Source of the DNA: Paucidesulfovibrio sp036541255
GTDB taxonomy: Bacteria; Desulfobacterota; Desulfovibrionia; Desulfovibrionales; Desulfovibrionaceae
Direction of reading: 5' to 3'
NCBI GenBank assembly: GCA_036541255.1
Contig: JAZHDD010000023.1
Coordinates: forward strand, 186,001-250,000
DNA length: 64,000 bases
Under the pieces are notes generated by a model. That model did not search any database and had not been told where the DNA came from. It worked only from the letters and a program-made list of their open reading frames with translations. Of the stretch, positions 1-8,017 are shown in pieces. The position numbers were made by a program, and so were the translations under genes. Within the stretch, counting starts at the first letter, position 1. Each line of letters starts with the position of its first letter.

Positions 1-801
1 AAAGAGTCTTTAAGCGAGCGGACTCACAATTTCTCTAGCGCCGTCAAGGAAAAGGCTACCGGTCTATTGGATAAGGCCCGCCTCAACCTCGGCCAGAAAA
101 AGGAATCCTTCAAGGAGACTTACTCCAACGCCCAAAAACGATACGGAGAGAAAGCCAGGCACGTCATTTATGACGCCAAGGAGCGCTACGGCGCTCCCGT
201 GGCCAGAGCAATCACCCGTTACATGTCGAACAGCCGGGACTTCAAGGAGCAAATCGTGGAGAGTTCGCGCTCCACGCTGGAACGCGTCCGAAGCACGGTC
301 CGGGATCCGGCAACTCAGGAACGGGTGGCGCACGGAGTCGTGGTGGCCTCGGCCGTCGCCTATTATTCATACCGACACCAGGACGACATAAAATACCGCA
401 CCATTCGTTACGGGTTGGAACATGTGACGGTCAACGTGGGCGGCCAAGCCGTGCCTGCGGATCAGGCTCTGACGCAGGCCATCCTCCGCCGAGCGCCTTA
501 CCTTGAGGGGACCCGCATAGCCGAGGATCCCGCAGCGGTGTTGGCATACGGGGTGACCTCCGTGGCCAAGGAGGATCTCGTGTCCAGCGTACCGATCATA
601 CCGGACGGGAGAGGCGGGTTTCAAACAGTGGAGACCTCCCTGGGCAAGGTGGACAATGCCGACAAGGCCTTGTCCCTACTCCAGGTCGGTTCCTCCATGG
701 AGGGAATGGCCATGAACGCCGCGGAAGAAGGACATTTCGGCAAACACGGGGTGGACTTCGCCGCCTCCTACGAGCAAACGGCCCGCGTTCTAGGGGAATG
801 A
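1..801 (+). CDS. Hypothetical protein, 5' end cut by window edge
   Basis: The frame is open from the first base, so the gene starts upstream of the window; a TTG at 67 is in frame but has no convincing ribosome binding site. The visible 266 residues begin with about 100 highly charged, Ala/Lys/Glu/Arg-rich residues predicted to be helical. A short apolar stretch follows (AHGVVVASAVAYYSY), then a mixed globular C-terminal half. I recognise no domain. Its TGA ends one base before the ATG of the next gene, so the two are probably co-transcribed and translationally coupled, which hints at a membrane or envelope role. The function is unknown. Confidence 0.75.
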   Translation, partial: KESLSERTHNFSSAVKEKATGLLDKARLNLGQKKESFKETYSNAQKRYGEKARHVIYDAKERYGAPVARAITRYMSNSRDFKEQIVESSRSTLERVRSTVRDPATQERVAHGVVVASAVAYYSYRHQDDIKYRTIRYGLEHVTVNVGGQAVPADQALTQAILRRAPYLEGTRIAEDPAAVLAYGVTSVAKEDLVSSVPIIPDGRGGFQTVETSLGKVDNADKALSLLQVGSSMEGMAMNAAEEGHFGKHGVDFAASYEQTARVLGE

Positions 802-802
802 G

Positions 803-1945
803 ATGGCCGCAAACAATGCTCCCAAGGGTAAGCCCTTCTCAATAACCGAAGGCTGGAAGCTTTTTCTTCAGAAAGCAAAAACCTTCCCCCGGCCCTGCAT
901 CGCCCTCATGGTGCTGCTGCTCCTGGCCTGGGGCGGATTCCGCCTCTTTGCCGCCCCCTCCTTGCCGCTGGAGGCTTGGCGTTGGGCCGCGCTGAGCGGG
1001 GAGGCCGTCGTCACGCTGCTGGTCGTCCTGCTCCTCTTTTGTGAAACGTTGCGGGCATTGGATGCAGTCCGCTCCGACCGTTCCTTTTTCGTAATCCTGC
1101 TCTGGACACTGTATCTGTTTATCTTTGCGGCCCTGTTTTTTGGATTGTTCAAAGGCTACCGTATTTCCGCCCTCGGCATCTCCAGCCTGTCCGCCGGACC
1201 GGAAGGCACCGCGGGCCAATCCCTTTTGGCACTGATGCGCTTCTATCCCTTCCACCCCATGCTCCCGTTACACTTGGCCTGGGCGGCCGGGTCCTTCGCG
1301 CTCATCGCTCAGGCGGGTTCCTTCTCTTCGATGATCTGGGGTTGGACCACACTTTTGGCCATTTTTGGCTGGAGTACGGCCTGGGCCGTCCTGTTTCTCG
1401 TGCTGCGGCCTTTTCGCTGCCGCAAAGCCTTCTTCTTTCTTCTTCTCACCCTACTGCCCTGGCTGAACATTTGGCTCCAGATCAAAGGACTTCTCGGCCT
1501 CCCACCAATCCCGCTCCTGCACGGCTATGCGGTGCTCCTGCTTTGTCTGCAATTTCTCTTGCTTTACCGCGGAGTACGCCGAATCGTCGCCCTTCGGCTC
1601 CAACAGAGAGGCGTTGCCTCGACAGTTTTGGCCAAACGGCTTCCACCTGGCGCCGTCGTTGTTTTCCTGTTCGTTTTCCTGTTCCTGCCTCTGTTCGCGG
1701 ACCTCCACAATCAGGGAACCTTGGCCTTTCATACTGCCAGCGCCTCCAGTCTCGAAAACTCCGGAGGACAGGCCCGGACGGTTGCAGCAGAACTGCTCAA
1801 TGTCAGGTCCGGCCCCGGCGTGTCCTTTCCCGTGGTGGGCCAGCTACCCAACGGGCAGGAAGTGCGCGTGTACGAAACCGAGGGGAAATGGCAACGCATA
1901 GGCGAAGGACGCTGGGTATCGGGCAATTGGCTCAAGGATTCCTGA
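803..1945 (+). CDS. Polytopic membrane protein with C-terminal SH3b domain
   Basis: This 380-residue protein has about eight hydrophobic segments over residues 30-300, for example MVLLLLAWGGF, VVTLLVVLLLF and AVVVFLFVFLFLPLF. The last 60 residues form a bacterial SH3 (SH3b) domain, recognisable from LNVRSGPGVSFPVVGQL and the closing WVSGNWL. SH3b domains usually bind peptidoglycan peptides, so the C-terminus should face the periplasm. The start lies one base after the stop of the preceding gene, so the two form an operon. The polytopic part matches no family I can name. A role at the cell wall is inferred from the SH3b domain only. Confidence 0.8.
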   Translation: MAANNAPKGKPFSITEGWKLFLQKAKTFPRPCIALMVLLLLAWGGFRLFAAPSLPLEAWRWAALSGEAVVTLLVVLLLFCETLRALDAVRSDRSFFVILLWTLYLFIFAALFFGLFKGYRISALGISSLSAGPEGTAGQSLLALMRFYPFHPMLPLHLAWAAGSFALIAQAGSFSSMIWGWTTLLAIFGWSTAWAVLFLVLRPFRCRKAFFFLLLTLLPWLNIWLQIKGLLGLPPIPLLHGYAVLLLCLQFLLLYRGVRRIVALRLQQRGVASTVLAKRLPPGAVVVFLFVFLFLPLFADLHNQGTLAFHTASASSLENSGGQARTVAAELLNVRSGPGVSFPVVGQLPNGQEVRVYETEGKWQRIGEGRWVSGNWLKDS

Positions 1946-2005
1946 GTATGTCATAGCAGACCGACGCATTTTCCCTTTTCTTATCCCCCAGGGAACACCC
2001 CGCCC

Positions 2006-2045
2006 TTGACATCACCCACACCCTGCCTATCATTCTAGGAATGAT
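2006..2045 (+). promoter_or_regulatory. Probable sigma70 promoter of msrAB with overlapping operator-like inverted repeat
   Basis: A perfect -35 box (TTGACA, 2006-2011) is followed after 16 bases by TATCAT (2028-2033). A perfect 7-3-7 inverted repeat, ATCATTC-TAG-GAATGAT (2029-2045), covers the -10 box and the likely start point, as expected for a repressor site. The regulator is not identifiable from the site; it resembles a metal- or redox-type operator only loosely. The msrAB start codon follows at 2072. Confidence 0.55.
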
Positions 2046-2071
2046 TCTTATTTTATAGCCAGGGGTGAAGC

Positions 2072-3181
2072 ATGAAGACAACCCGTCTTGTAACGGCACT
2101 AGCGGCAGCGGCCCTCCTGACCGCACTCGTCTCGGCAGCGGCCATGGCGCAATCAGCAGTCACGTCGGCTGGAGGTAATATGGACAGAGCGGGATTGCAG
2201 TCCGCCACTTTTGCAGGCGGCTGTTTCTGGTGCACGGAATCGGATTTCGAAAAGGTGCCGGGCGTGATGGACGCTGTTTCCGGCTATACCGGGGGAGACA
2301 TTGCCAATCCCAGCTACGACCAGGTCTCGGCCGGGACAACTGGCCATGTGGAAGCCATCCAGGTCTGGTACGACCCGCAAAAGGTCAGTTACCAATTCCT
2401 GCTGGACTGGTTCTGGCGGCATGTGGACCCGACCGATCCGGGCGGTTCTTTTGTGGACCGCGGCGAACAATACACCTCGGCCATCTTCTGGGAAAACGAG
2501 CAGCAGCGCCAGGAGGCCGAGGAATCCATGCGCGTCCTGAACGGTTCGGGCGTATTCGACAAGCCTGTGGTCACGCGCATCCTGCCTCTGGACGTCTTTT
2601 ACGAAGCCGAGGCCTATCACCAAAACTACCACAAGACCCATTCCATCAAGTACGAATTCTATCGCTACCGTTCCGGCCGCGACGACTTTCTGGACAAGGT
2701 CTGGGGAGAACGCAAGGACCAGCTTTCCCTGGTGATTCTCGGCGGCTACGTCAAGCCCGGCAAGGCCGAGCTGAAGAAGCTGCTCACCGATCTGCAATAC
2801 GAAGTCACCCAGGAAGAGGGCACGGAACGGCCTTTCGACAATGCATATTGGGACAACAAGCGCGAGGGCATCTACGTGGACCTGCTCTCAGGAGAGGTTC
2901 TGTTCAGTTCAACGGACAAGTACGACTCGGGCACGGGCTGGCCGAGCTTCACCAGGCCGCTTGAGCCGGGCAACATCACCACCCGCGAGGACCGTAAGCT
3001 TTTTTCGGTACGCACCGAGGTGCGCAGCAAGCTGGCGGACAATCACCTGGGCCACGTCTTCAATGACGGCCCCGAACCCACGGGCCTGCGTTATTGCATG
3101 AACTCGGCGGCTCTGCGTTTCGTGCCCAAGGCGGATATGGAAAAGCAGGGCTACGGTGCGTATATGAAGCTGTTTGAGTAG
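2072..3181 (+). CDS. msrAB: Secreted bifunctional methionine sulfoxide reductase MsrA-MsrB
   Basis: This enzyme repairs methionine sulfoxide in proteins: the MsrA half reduces the S epimer and the MsrB half the R epimer. The 369 residues start with a signal peptide (residues 1-26, ending AAAMAQ), so it works in the periplasm. MsrA follows with its active-site GGCFWCTE near residue 50. MsrB occupies the last ~130 residues with SGTGWPSF and the catalytic cysteine in RYCMNSAAL; the zinc-binding cysteine pairs of other MsrBs are absent, as in the zinc-free type. An AGGGG Shine-Dalgarno at 2061-2065 supports the ATG. The gene has its own promoter and converges with the next gene with one base between the stops. 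Confidence 0.95.
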   Translation: MKTTRLVTALAAAALLTALVSAAAMAQSAVTSAGGNMDRAGLQSATFAGGCFWCTESDFEKVPGVMDAVSGYTGGDIANPSYDQVSAGTTGHVEAIQVWYDPQKVSYQFLLDWFWRHVDPTDPGGSFVDRGEQYTSAIFWENEQQRQEAEESMRVLNGSGVFDKPVVTRILPLDVFYEAEAYHQNYHKTHSIKYEFYRYRSGRDDFLDKVWGERKDQLSLVILGGYVKPGKAELKKLLTDLQYEVTQEEGTERPFDNAYWDNKREGIYVDLLSGEVLFSSTDKYDSGTGWPSFTRPLEPGNITTREDRKLFSVRTEVRSKLADNHLGHVFNDGPEPTGLRYCMNSAALRFVPKADMEKQGYGAYMKLFE

Positions 3182-3182
3182 A

Positions 3183-3968
3183 TCAATCGAACGAATAGGG
3201 CGAGAAATCAGGCACGCTGAACCATTGTTCATAGAGGGCGGCATAGGTGCCGTCCTCGACCATGGAGCGGGTCGCGTCCCTCCAGGACTGGACCAGGGCG
3301 GGATCGGCCTTGGGCGAAAACACCGGATAGAGTGGAAATTCGGCCATGATCAGGGCCGGCTCGATCTGATCCAGGGGAGCGTCGTATTGCCCTTCGGGCA
3401 GGATCAAGACCATGTTCGAGCTGGCCACAAGATCCACCCGGTCCGACAGCAGCATCTGCCAGCCCGCACGATTATCCGTGACCACCTCCAGATTTGAGAA
3501 GCCCCGACTCATAAGGAACTGATGCCGCGCATCCTCGCCGTACACGGAAATGGCCTTCACTCCCCGCGCGTCGTCCAGACAGGAAAGCACCAGCGGAGAG
3601 CCCTTCTTCTTGTAGAACACCCAACCGGTCTTGAAGATGGGCTCGGCCCACTGAAACAGGGCCTCCCGTTCGGGAGTGCGATACGTGGGAAAGAGAACCA
3701 CTTCCGGATCTTCCTGAGCTTCCAGGTAGCCCCGCTTCCAGGGCACGATCTCAATGCTGCCCTCGCATCCGGCGCGGCGCATGATCTCGCGCACCACTTC
3801 CACATTGAATCCGGTCAGATTTCCAGCCTCGTCAACATACTGCAAGGGCCGGGTAAACTCGGTATAGACACGAAGCGGCCCCGCACCGGAAAGATGCAGG
3901 GCCGGCAACATAAACAGCAGCGTGCAGAGGGATATCTTCAGCAGCATGAAGCTGGAACGCTTTTGCAT
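3183..3968 (-). CDS. Periplasmic solute-binding protein family 3 (orphan)
   Basis: This 261-residue protein has a signal peptide (residues 1-~28) and the fold signatures of family-3 extracellular solute-binding proteins (SBP_bac_3): LRVYTEFTRPLQY, a GFNVEVVREIMRRAG segment and IEIVPWKRG. Such proteins bind amino acids or similar small polar compounds. No ABC permease or ATPase gene is adjacent, so it may serve a distant transporter or act as a sensor. I chose the ATG at 3968 because it follows GGAG with six bases of spacing; an in-frame TTG 18 bases upstream is weaker. The ligand cannot be predicted. Confidence 0.82.
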   Translation of the reverse strand: MQKRSSFMLLKISLCTLLFMLPALHLSGAGPLRVYTEFTRPLQYVDEAGNLTGFNVEVVREIMRRAGCEGSIEIVPWKRGYLEAQEDPEVVLFPTYRTPEREALFQWAEPIFKTGWVFYKKKGSPLVLSCLDDARGVKAISVYGEDARHQFLMSRGFSNLEVVTDNRAGWQMLLSDRVDLVASSNMVLILPEGQYDAPLDQIEPALIMAEFPLYPVFSPKADPALVQSWRDATRSMVEDGTYAALYEQWFSVPDFSPYSFD

Positions 3969-4067
3969 TGCAAACTCCAGGATCAAACGTTTTTCCCGAC
4001 GGCACGATAGACGTTACCGGAAAAAACCTACCCTATATCCCTACCCGACACAACGCCTTGCGCCATC

Positions 4068-4490
4068 CTACTTCACCCTGTCCAATTCGTAGAAGATGGC
4101 CTTGGGCGACTCCCCGCCTTCCAGGTAATAAAGATAGATGCGGTCCTTGGACTCCACTTCGCCGGTCATGTGGCCGTCGCTGTGTTCCACCACGTAGATG
4201 TCTTCTCCATCCACGGAGATGATGCCGGAGAATGGTTCGGAGTACTTGCCGCCGGCAACGTCCGTCCAGGTCTTCACACCGTGGAAGACATGCCCCTGCT
4301 GCTCTTTGATCACAAATTGCAGATGGTTGCTGTTGGTCTGAAACCCCTTGTCCGCCCTGTGGATCTCCACCTTCCCCTGCCAGGTGCCGGTCAGGTCGGG
4401 CAGTTTTCCGCCTGCCAGGGCGGGCAGGGCCAGGGCCAGGGTCAAAAACGCCAAAAGCAACGCACGAAACATTGTCCTGGGGCTGAGCAT
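4068..4490 (-). CDS. Small secreted beta-rich protein of unknown function
   Basis: This is a 140-residue protein with a clear signal peptide (residues 1-26, ending ALPALAGG). The mature part opens with LTGTWQGKVEIH and alternates short polar and apolar strands, which suggests a lipocalin- or avidin-like beta barrel, but I cannot name a family. The ATG at 4490 follows AAGGAG at good spacing; upstream in-frame codons lack this. The gene is transcribed leftward, away from speA, and is preceded by a possible nine-codon leader frame at 4504-4533. Confidence 0.72.
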   Translation of the reverse strand: MLSPRTMFRALLLAFLTLALALPALAGGKLPDLTGTWQGKVEIHRADKGFQTNSNHLQFVIKEQQGHVFHGVKTWTDVAGGKYSEPFSGIISVDGEDIYVVEHSDGHMTGEVESKDRIYLYYLEGGESPKAIFYELDRVK

Positions 4491-4503
4491 GACTTTCTCC
4501 TTT

Positions 4504-4533
4504 TTACAGGTCCATCCGGAATCCGGATTGCAT
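4504..4533 (-). other. Possible nine-codon leader frame
   Basis: A minimal frame encoding MQSGFRMDL and ending in TAA sits directly upstream of the secreted-protein gene. It has a strong AGGAGGGG Shine-Dalgarno six bases before its ATG, and its DNA contains the palindrome-like ATCCGGAATCCGGAT. It ends 13 bases before the start codon at 4490, so its translation could influence the downstream gene. It may also be chance. Confidence 0.25.
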
Positions 4534-4605
4534 ATCGTACCCCTCCTGTAATGCCTCGGCAAGGGCACTCAAGACTTGCGCCAGCATCCCGGTAATAATA
4601 GCTTC

Positions 4606-4632
4606 TTGACTTTTCAGGCGTATCTCTATAGT
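4606..4632 (+). promoter_or_regulatory. Candidate promoter of the polyamine cluster
   Basis: TTGACT (4606-4611) and TATAGT (4627-4632) are separated by 15 bases, a slightly short but acceptable sigma70 spacing, about 80 bases before the speA start. Confidence 0.35.
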
Positions 4633-4711
4633 GCGGCCTTTCCGGTACGGCCCATTCAGGGCATACTCTTCGTGAGCCGGAAATCCCAAAAACATAAGGG
4701 GGGGCGCAAGC

Positions 4712-6625
4712 GTGAACCGCACCCTGGAACGTTGGAACGTCACCAAGTCCGCCGAGTTGTACGGCATCCCCGAATGGGGCGGCGGCTACTTCGGAGTGAA
4801 CCCGAACGGCGATGTGGTCGTGATGCCCTTTCCGGGCGCCACGGACAAGGCCGTGAGCATCCCGGAAATCATTGCGGGCGTGCAGGCCCGCGGTCTGGAC
4901 ATGCCCGTGCTGCTGCGCATCGAGAACATCCTCGATTCCCAGATCACCCTGCTCAACGAAAGTTTCGTCACGGCTATGAGCGACCTGGGCTACCAGGGCA
5001 CGTTCATGGGGGCCTACCCCATCAAGGTCAACCAGCAGCAGCAGGTCATCGAGGAGATCACCCAGTTCGGCTCACGCTACCACCACGGCCTGGAAGCGGG
5101 CAGCAAGGCCGAACTCATCGCGGCCATGGGCATGCTCCGCGACAAGGACGCCATGCTCATCTGCAACGGCTACAAGGACGAGGAGTTCATCGACCTCGGC
5201 ATTTACGCCACCATGATGGGCTTCAACTGCGTGCTCGTGGTCGAAATGCCCAGCGAACTGCCCCTGATCATCGAACGTTCCAAAGCGCTGGGCGCCAAGC
5301 CCCTGCTCGGCGTGCGCATCAAGCTTTCCTCCCAGGCCAACACGCACTGGGCCGAATCCGGGGGAGAACGCTCCATATTCGGCCTGAATACGCGCCAGAT
5401 CATCGAAGCCGTGGACATGCTCAAGGAAGCGGAGATGCTCGACTGTCTCCAACTCGTGCACTACCACCTCGGCTCCCAGGTCTCCAACATCCGCGAAATC
5501 CGCACCGCCGTGGGCGAGGCCTGCCGCGTCTACGCCGGGCTCGTGGCCGAGGGCGCAAACATGCGCTACCTGGACCTGGGCGGCGGCCTGGCCGTGGACT
5601 ATGACGGCTCCCAGACCAACTTCATGTCCAGCCGTAACTATTCGCTGGCCGAATATTGCATCGACATCGTGGAAGCGGTCATGACCGGCCTGGACGAACA
5701 GGGCGTGAAGCACCCGGTGATCATCACCGAGTCGGGCCGCGCACTGGTGGCCTACTACTCCATGCTGCTCTTCAACGTGCTGGACGTGACCCGGTTCCAG
5801 CCCGAGCCGCCGCCAGCCTCCTTGCCCGAAGGCACGCACCCGACCATCGGCTACATGAACGACACGTACAAAAGCCTGAACGTGCGCAATCTGCAGGAGT
5901 GCTTCAACGACATCATCTATTACCGGGACGAGGCGCGCCAGCTCTTCAGCCACGGCAAGATATCCCTGCGCGAACGCGCCCTGGCCGAATCCCTGTTCTG
6001 GTCCACGGTGAACGCCATCGCCACGCTCTCGCACCAGCTCAAGCATGTGCCGCCGGATCTGGCGCACATCGACAACGTGCTCTCGGACATCTACTACTGC
6101 AACTTCTCGGTCTTCCAGTCCCTGCCCGACTCCTGGGCCATAGGCCAGCTCTTCCCGGTCCTGCCCGTGCATCGCCTCAACGAAGAGCCCACGCGCCAGG
6201 CCATCCTCACGGACATCACCTGCGACTGCGACGGCAAAATCGACCGCTTCATCGACCGCCAGGGCATGAAGCGCAGCCTGCCCCTGCACGAGTTGAACGA
6301 AAACGAGGAATACTACCTCGGCGCATTTCTCGTGGGGGCCTACCAGGAAACTCTGGGCGACCTGCACAACCTGCTCGGCGACACCAACGTGGTCACGGTG
6401 CGCGTACGCGAGGACGGCGAATTCGACTTCGTGAGCGAACTGGAAGGGGATTCCGTGGCCGATGTGCTCTCCTACGTGGAATACGACACCAAAGCCCTGC
6501 AGGTCCGGTTCCGCGAGACAGCGGAAAACGCGGTGCGCGAAAAGCACATTACGCCCCAGCAGCGCAGGGAGATCATGCGCGCCTTTGACCGGGGACTGCG
6601 CGGATACACGTACTTTGAACGTTAA
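4712..6625 (+). CDS. speA: Biosynthetic arginine decarboxylase
   Basis: This PLP-dependent enzyme decarboxylates arginine to agmatine, the first step of polyamine synthesis here. Its 637 residues match the usual size of the SpeA group (fold III, alanine-racemase-like barrel). The PLP lysine is in MGAYPIKVNQQQQ near residue 106. LGVRIKLSSQ, YHLGSQVSNI and the glycine-rich LDLGGGLAVDYDG motif follow, with TESGRALVAY in the second domain. The start is GTG, preceded by the purine-rich AAGGGGGGGCG. The three genes that follow on the same strand complete a route to spermidine, so the enzyme is almost certainly anabolic. Confidence 0.96.
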   Translation: MNRTLERWNVTKSAELYGIPEWGGGYFGVNPNGDVVVMPFPGATDKAVSIPEIIAGVQARGLDMPVLLRIENILDSQITLLNESFVTAMSDLGYQGTFMGAYPIKVNQQQQVIEEITQFGSRYHHGLEAGSKAELIAAMGMLRDKDAMLICNGYKDEEFIDLGIYATMMGFNCVLVVEMPSELPLIIERSKALGAKPLLGVRIKLSSQANTHWAESGGERSIFGLNTRQIIEAVDMLKEAEMLDCLQLVHYHLGSQVSNIREIRTAVGEACRVYAGLVAEGANMRYLDLGGGLAVDYDGSQTNFMSSRNYSLAEYCIDIVEAVMTGLDEQGVKHPVIITESGRALVAYYSMLLFNVLDVTRFQPEPPPASLPEGTHPTIGYMNDTYKSLNVRNLQECFNDIIYYRDEARQLFSHGKISLRERALAESLFWSTVNAIATLSHQLKHVPPDLAHIDNVLSDIYYCNFSVFQSLPDSWAIGQLFPVLPVHRLNEEPTRQAILTDITCDCDGKIDRFIDRQGMKRSLPLHELNENEEYYLGAFLVGAYQETLGDLHNLLGDTNVVTVRVREDGEFDFVSELEGDSVADVLSYVEYDTKALQVRFRETAENAVREKHITPQQRREIMRAFDRGLRGYTYFER

Positions 6626-6665
6626 ATCGTTCCGCATTCGGAACGTCAGCCAGCGGAGGTAAGCC

Positions 6666-7856
6666 ATGCCCAAGGTTCTGATCATCGGCGCGGGCGGCGT
6701 CGGCAGCGTCGTGGCCCACAAATGCGCCCAGGTTCCCGAAGTCTTCGGCGAGATCATGCTCGCCAGCCGCACCCTGAAAAAATGCGACTCCATCGCCGCA
6801 TCCATCAAGGAGCGAACAGGCCGCGATATCCGCACGGCCCAGGTGGACGCGGACAACGTGGCCGAGACCGTGGCCCTGATCAAATCCTTTGGCCCGGACC
6901 TGCTGCTCAACGTGGCTCTGCCCTACCAGGACCTGCCGCTCATGGACGCCTGCCTGGAGACCGGCGTGGACTACATGGACACCGCCAACTACGAGCCGCC
7001 GGACGAGGCCAAGTTCGAATACAAGTGGCAGTGGGCCTACGAGGAGCGCTTCAAGGCCAAGGGGCTCATGGCCCTGCTCGGCTCCGGCTTTGACCCGGGC
7101 GTGACCAACGTGTTCGCGGCACACGCCATGAAGCATCATTTCGACGAAATCCACGTCCTGGACATCATCGACTGCAATGCGGGCGACCACGGCCAGGCCT
7201 TCGCCACCAACTTCAACCCCGAGATCAACATCCGCGAGATCACCCAGCGCGGCCGTTACTGGGAGCGGGGCGAATGGGTGGAGACCGATCCTCTGTCCTG
7301 GTCCATGAACTTCGATTTCCCCGAGGGCATCGGCCCCAAGAAGTGCTTTCTCATGTACCATGAGGAGTTGGAATCCCTGGTCATGCACCTCAAGGGACTG
7401 AAGCGCGCCCGCTTCTGGATGACCTTCGGCGAGCAGTACCTGACGCATCTGCGCGTGCTGGAAGGCATCGGCATGACCTCCATCAAGCCCGTGAATTACC
7501 AGGGCCAGATGATCCAACCGCTGCAATTCCTCAAGGCCGTGCTGCCCGAGCCAGGTTCTCTCGGCCCCCTGACCAAGGGCCGCACCTGCATCGGCAACCT
7601 CATGCGCGGCATCAAGGACGGCAAGGAAAAGACCCTCTACGTCTACAATATCTGCTCGCACGAGGCCGCCTACGAAGAAGTCGGCTCCCAGGCCATCTCC
7701 TACACCACGGGCGTGCCCGCCATGATCGGGGCCATGATGATGCTCACGGGCAAATGGCGCGCCAAGGGCGTTCGGCACATGGAGCAGTTCGATCCGGATC
7801 CGTTCATGGCCGCGCTGAACAAGCACGGGTTGCCCTGGGTCGAGCAGGTTCTGTAG
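6666..7856 (+). CDS. Carboxynorspermidine/carboxyspermidine synthase (saccharopine dehydrogenase family)
   Basis: This 396-residue NADPH-dependent dehydrogenase is expected to condense L-aspartate semialdehyde with putrescine (or diaminopropane) and reduce the product to carboxyspermidine (or carboxynorspermidine). The N-terminus is a Rossmann fold (VLIIGAGGVGSVVAHKCA). The middle has family motifs such as NVALPYQDLPLMDACL and GSGFDPGVTNVFAAHA. It lies 40 bases after speA with AGCGGAGG before the ATG and is followed by the matching decarboxylase. That pairing separates it from lysine-pathway saccharopine dehydrogenases. Carboxyspermidine is the likelier product because speB supplies putrescine. 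Confidence 0.92.
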   Translation: MPKVLIIGAGGVGSVVAHKCAQVPEVFGEIMLASRTLKKCDSIAASIKERTGRDIRTAQVDADNVAETVALIKSFGPDLLLNVALPYQDLPLMDACLETGVDYMDTANYEPPDEAKFEYKWQWAYEERFKAKGLMALLGSGFDPGVTNVFAAHAMKHHFDEIHVLDIIDCNAGDHGQAFATNFNPEINIREITQRGRYWERGEWVETDPLSWSMNFDFPEGIGPKKCFLMYHEELESLVMHLKGLKRARFWMTFGEQYLTHLRVLEGIGMTSIKPVNYQGQMIQPLQFLKAVLPEPGSLGPLTKGRTCIGNLMRGIKDGKEKTLYVYNICSHEAAYEEVGSQAISYTTGVPAMIGAMMMLTGKWRAKGVRHMEQFDPDPFMAALNKHGLPWVEQVL

Positions 7857-7894
7857 CGCACCGGCGCGCCGCGCCGACAACGACAGTCTTCACG

Positions 7895-7947
7895 CCGCCG
7901 CTCTCCTCGGGTATGCCTGAACGCATGCCGGGAAGCGGCGGTTTTTT
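7895..7947 (+). terminator. Hairpin terminator between the synthase and nspC
   Basis: The stem CCGCCGCT (7895-7902) pairs perfectly with AGCGGCGG (7934-7941) and is followed at once by six T residues. The 31-base loop can form an inner stem (GGTATGCC/GCATGCC type). It could be a terminator or attenuator that reduces expression of nspC and speB relative to the upstream genes. Confidence 0.6.
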
Positions 7948-8017
7948 CATCGGCCCGTCAGAGAAGCAACATTGGCCCGTCATTGACTCGGTCCCATCGA
8001 CTGCCCAAGGAGTCCGC

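Noticed and set aside
5072..6910. Long open frame antisense to speA
   Set aside because: Antisense to a clear arginine decarboxylase, without motifs.
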